The notes below the pieces were generated by a model. The model made no database searches, was not told the origin of the DNA, and was given only the letters and a program-made list of their open reading frames with translations. From DATBLZ01 sp036555065 (GTDB lineage Bacteria; Pseudomonadota; Gammaproteobacteria; Steroidobacterales; Rariloculaceae), in NCBI GenBank assembly GCA_036555065.1, contig DATBLZ010000133.1, forward strand, positions 1 to 15,205: a stretch of 15,205 nt of DNA, given 5' to 3'. This document shows positions 12,830 through 15,205 of the stretch, piece by piece (position 1 is the first letter of the stretch; each line of letters starts with the position of its first letter). The position numbers and the translations under genes are program-made.

Positions 12830-14125
12830 ATGAAAAGAATTTCCAACTTGCGGCACGTCGTGCTGCCGGCGGCCTGTTTGTGGCCGTCGCTCGGGTTCAG
12901 CCAGACCGCCGATAGCGGCGACACTGCGTGGATGTTGACGTCGACGGCACTCGTGCTCTTCATGACGCTGCCGGGCTTGGCGCTCTTTTACGGCGGCCTC
13001 GTGCGCACGAAGAACGTGCTCTCGGTGCTCATGCAGTGCTTTGCGATTTGCTGCGTCGTGTCCGTTATTTGGGTCATCTTCGGTTACTCGCTCGCTTTCG
13101 GGCCGAGCGCGACCCCGGCCGGCATCATCGGCGGCTTCGCGAAGGCCTGGCTCGCCGGTGTCGCGGTGGGGTCGGTCAGCGGAACTATCCCGGAGACCGT
13201 GTTCGCGATGTTCCAGCTGACGTTCGCGATCATCACCCCGGCGCTCGTCGTCGGCGGGTTCGCCGAGCGCATGCGGTTCTCGGCGATGCTCTGGTTCAGC
13301 ATGGCCTGGCTCGTAGTCGTCTACCTGCCGGTCGCGCATTGGGTATGGAACCCCGAGGGCTGGCTCTTCAAGATGGGCTTTCGTGACTTCGCCGGCGGGT
13401 CCGTCGTGCACCTCAATGCGGGCGTAGCCGCGCTCGTCGCAGCGCTCGTGCTTAGGAATCGCAATGGTTTCCCGACGACGGCCATGCCGCCGCACAATTT
13501 GACGATGACGGTCGCGGGCGCCTCGATGCTTTGGGTCGGCTGGTTCGGTCTCAACGCCGGCAGCGCCGTGACCGCGGGCGGTGCGGCCGGCATGGCAATG
13601 CTCGTGACCCACATCTCGGCGGCGGCTGCGTCGCTCGCGTGGATGACCATGGAGTGGATCAAGTTCGGCAAGCCGAGCGTGCTCGGCATCGTCACGGGAA
13701 TGGTCGCAGGCTTGGGCACGATCACGCCTGCGTCGGGGTTCGTCGGCCCCATGGGCGCGCTCCTCATCGGTCTCAGCGCGGGCGTGCTGTGCTTCTTCGC
13801 GACTCAGCTCATGAAGCGCAAGCTCGGCGTCGACGATTCCTTGGACGTGTTTCCCGTCCACGGCGTCGGCGGATTCACGGGCCTGCTGCTGACGGCGGTG
13901 TTCTCGTCTCTCGGCGGTGGTCTCGGCTTGGCCGCAGGCCAGACGATCGGCGGCCAGCTCGGGGTTCAGCTCATCGGCGCGGTCGCGACGCTCGTCTGGT
14001 GCAGCATCGGGACGTTCGTGATCCTGAAGATCGTGAATATCGCCGTACCGCTACGCGTGTCGGCGGAGGACGAGAATCAAGGCCTCGACATCACGATGCA
14101 CGACGAGCGCGGCTACAACCTCTAA
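12830..14125 (+). CDS. amtB: Ammonium transporter AmtB
   Basis: This is an inner-membrane ammonium channel of the Amt/Mep/Rh family, 431 residues. A signal peptide (about 1-24, ending GFSQ) precedes about eleven membrane helices, as in E. coli AmtB. The pore's twin histidines are His194 (GGSVVHLNAG) and His344 (DVFPVHGVGG), and the structural Asp is Asp186 (RDFAGG). The family strings GGLVRTKNVLSVLMQ (55-69) and GGFAERMRF (142-150) are present. The cytoplasmic C-terminal tail (about 400-431, RVSAEDENQGLDITMHDERGYNL) is of the type that receives the GlnK T-loop. GGGGGG lies six bases before the ATG and glnK ends 21 bp upstream, so the two form an operon. The last 4 bp overlap the end of the convergent histidine kinase gene, leaving no room for a separate terminator. 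Confidence 0.96.
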   Translation: MKRISNLRHVVLPAACLWPSLGFSQTADSGDTAWMLTSTALVLFMTLPGLALFYGGLVRTKNVLSVLMQCFAICCVVSVIWVIFGYSLAFGPSATPAGIIGGFAKAWLAGVAVGSVSGTIPETVFAMFQLTFAIITPALVVGGFAERMRFSAMLWFSMAWLVVVYLPVAHWVWNPEGWLFKMGFRDFAGGSVVHLNAGVAALVAALVLRNRNGFPTTAMPPHNLTMTVAGASMLWVGWFGLNAGSAVTAGGAAGMAMLVTHISAAAASLAWMTMEWIKFGKPSVLGIVTGMVAGLGTITPASGFVGPMGALLIGLSAGVLCFFATQLMKRKLGVDDSLDVFPVHGVGGFTGLLLTAVFSSLGGGLGLAAGQTIGGQLGVQLIGAVATLVWCSIGTFVILKIVNIAVPLRVSAEDENQGLDITMHDERGYNL

Positions 14126-15205
14126 GCCGCTGCCGCCGTGTCCGCGGGCAGCACGAGAACGATCTCGAGCCCGCCTTCGGCGCCGCCTCGCGCCTCGATC
14201 GTGCCCGCGTGCCGCGCGACGACGCTCGCGGCGATCGCGAGCCCGAGACCGTAGCCGCCCCGTTGGTGGTCGCGGCTCGGATCGACGCGGTAGAACGGCT
14301 CGAAAATCCGCTTGAGGTTCTCCTCGGCGACACCCGGGCCGCGGTCCGAAATCCGGATCTCGACGCCCTGGCGCGCTTTGCGCAGCACGACCCGCACCGG
14401 GCTTCGGCCCGCGTGGACGAGAGCATTGCGGATCACGTTCTCGATCGCGCTTCCGAGCTCGCTGCGGTCCCCGCGGATTTTGGGCACGTCGGCTGCATCG
14501 AGCTCGATTGCGACATTTGGATGCTCGAAGCGCGCGTTCGCGATGATCTCGCGAACGAGCTCGCTTAAATCGAGCGGCTCGCGTTTGCCCATGAGCGGCG
14601 AACGCAACCGCGCGAGCGTGAGGATCTGGCCGACGAGCGAATCGAGCCGCTCCGTTTCCTGCTCGATACGGGTCAAGTCCGATTGCGACGCGTCGTTTGC
14701 CTTGCGTTGCGCGAGCGCGAGCGCGACGCGGATGCGCGCAAGCGGCGAGCGCAGCTCGTGGGAGACGTCGCGGAGCAGCGTGTCCTTGTCGTCGACGAGC
14801 GCCTGAACCCGTGCGGCCATCGTGTCGAAATCGCGGGCGAGCGTGCCGACCTCGTCTTTGCGCCGGTTGAAGGGCCCGCCGACGCGGGTCTCGAGCGCGC
14901 CGGCGGCGAGCGCGCGGCTCGCGCGCTGCAGACGTACGATCGGCGATGACAGGTAGCGCGCGAGCAAGAGAGACGTCGCCGCCGCCGCAAGAATGGAGAT
15001 CGTGAGCACCGCGAGCTGGGTCGCGGGCCAAGTGAGCACGCCGAGCACCGTGACGCGCGTGCGCACGAACAAGAGCCTGTATTCGGACCCGTCGGGGGCA
15101 ATGAGGCTCGCCGTGAATTGCGGGTTCCGAAAGTTGCGCGGCGAGCTCGGCGGTCGCTGCGACGGCGAGTTCAACAGCATCTCGAATCTTTGCGGCAACG
15201 GTCGC
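14122..15205 (-). CDS. CpxA-like sensor histidine kinase (5' end outside window)
   Basis: This is the C-terminal part of a membrane sensor kinase; the reading frame is open at the right edge, so the sensor domain is incomplete and any start inside the window is doubtful. Numbering from the first in-frame TTG (15198), the remaining periplasmic part runs to about 50. A membrane helix follows at about 60-80, then HAMP (about 80-135, SSPIVRLQRASRALAAG). The dimerisation H-box is RDVSHELRSPLARIR with phospho-acceptor His147, and the ATPase domain has the N-box ENVIRNALVHA, DRGPGV, FEPFYR and GYGLGLAIA. The SHELRSPL box and HAMP resemble CpxA, an envelope-stress kinase, but the sensor part is needed to be sure. 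The partner response regulator is expected upstream, beyond 15205. Its TAG overlaps the TAA of convergent amtB. Confidence 0.9.
   Translation of the reverse strand, partial: RPLPQRFEMLLNSPSQRPPSSPRNFRNPQFTASLIAPDGSEYRLLFVRTRVTVLGVLTWPATQLAVLTISILAAAATSLLLARYLSSPIVRLQRASRALAAGALETRVGGPFNRRKDEVGTLARDFDTMAARVQALVDDKDTLLRDVSHELRSPLARIRVALALAQRKANDASQSDLTRIEQETERLDSLVGQILTLARLRSPLMGKREPLDLSELVREIIANARFEHPNVAIELDAADVPKIRGDRSELGSAIENVIRNALVHAGRSPVRVVLRKARQGVEIRISDRGPGVAEENLKRIFEPFYRVDPSRDHQRGGYGLGLAIAASVVARHAGTIEARGGAEGGLEIVLVLPADTAAAA

Noticed and set aside
12050..13861. 603-codon minus-strand frame across msrP, glnK and amtB
   Set aside because: It crosses three well-identified genes and reads as low-complexity H/R/D/E sequence; not a gene.

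Overview
The window is a high-GC (roughly two-thirds G+C) stretch of a bacterial chromosome. I read it as gammaproteobacterial. The reasons are an SH3-domain/coiled-coil/C-terminal-membrane-anchor protein ending in an RRRHGGFRI-like tail, a glnK-amtB pair with MsrP divergent from it, a CpxA-like kinase, and a dihydroorotase of the type I recall from Xanthomonas. The exact family cannot be fixed from sequence alone. Genes are tightly packed and codon use looks uniform; I see no phage, integrase, transposase, CRISPR array, tRNA or rRNA.

Layout. (1) 1-3399, minus strand: a Gld-type ABC export operon in the order ATPase, ABC-2 permease, GldG-like auxiliary protein; the last gene runs off the left edge. 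(2) 3478-5684, plus strand: a dihydroorotase, translationally coupled to a lipoprotein of the dienelactone-hydrolase fold that lacks the usual catalytic histidine. (3) 5685-5915: a non-coding block with several hairpins, followed by a run of 5-N2-5 dyads abutting the next start codon. (4) 5916-10536, plus strand: a PAS-PAS-AAA+-Fis regulator (sigma54 activator type), a 120-residue protein I do not recognise, and a GAF-GGDEF-EAL protein with a broken GGDEF site and an intact EAL site. (5) 10600-11196: the SH3/anchor protein, with its promoter overlapping the stop codon of the gene before it. (6) 11219-11345: a 127-bp element with long terminal inverted repeats, lying between convergent genes. 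(7) 11353-12306, minus strand: msrP, without an adjacent msrQ. (8) 12470-14125, plus strand: glnK-amtB. (9) 14122-15205, minus strand: a CpxA-like histidine kinase, cut off by the right edge, whose 3' end overlaps amtB by 4 bp.

How the genes work together: GlnK and AmtB form the standard PII/ammonium-channel module. The three ABC genes form one export complex. The dihydroorotase supplies a pyrimidine-biosynthesis step, and its link to the coupled lipoprotein is unexplained. The sigma54 activator and the EAL protein suggest signal-responsive and cyclic-di-GMP control, but their targets are not evident here. The least explained parts are the 5694-5917 hairpin/dyad block, the histidine-less hydrolase lipoprotein, the unknown 120-residue protein and the 127-bp repeat element. 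None of these amounts to proof of a new system.
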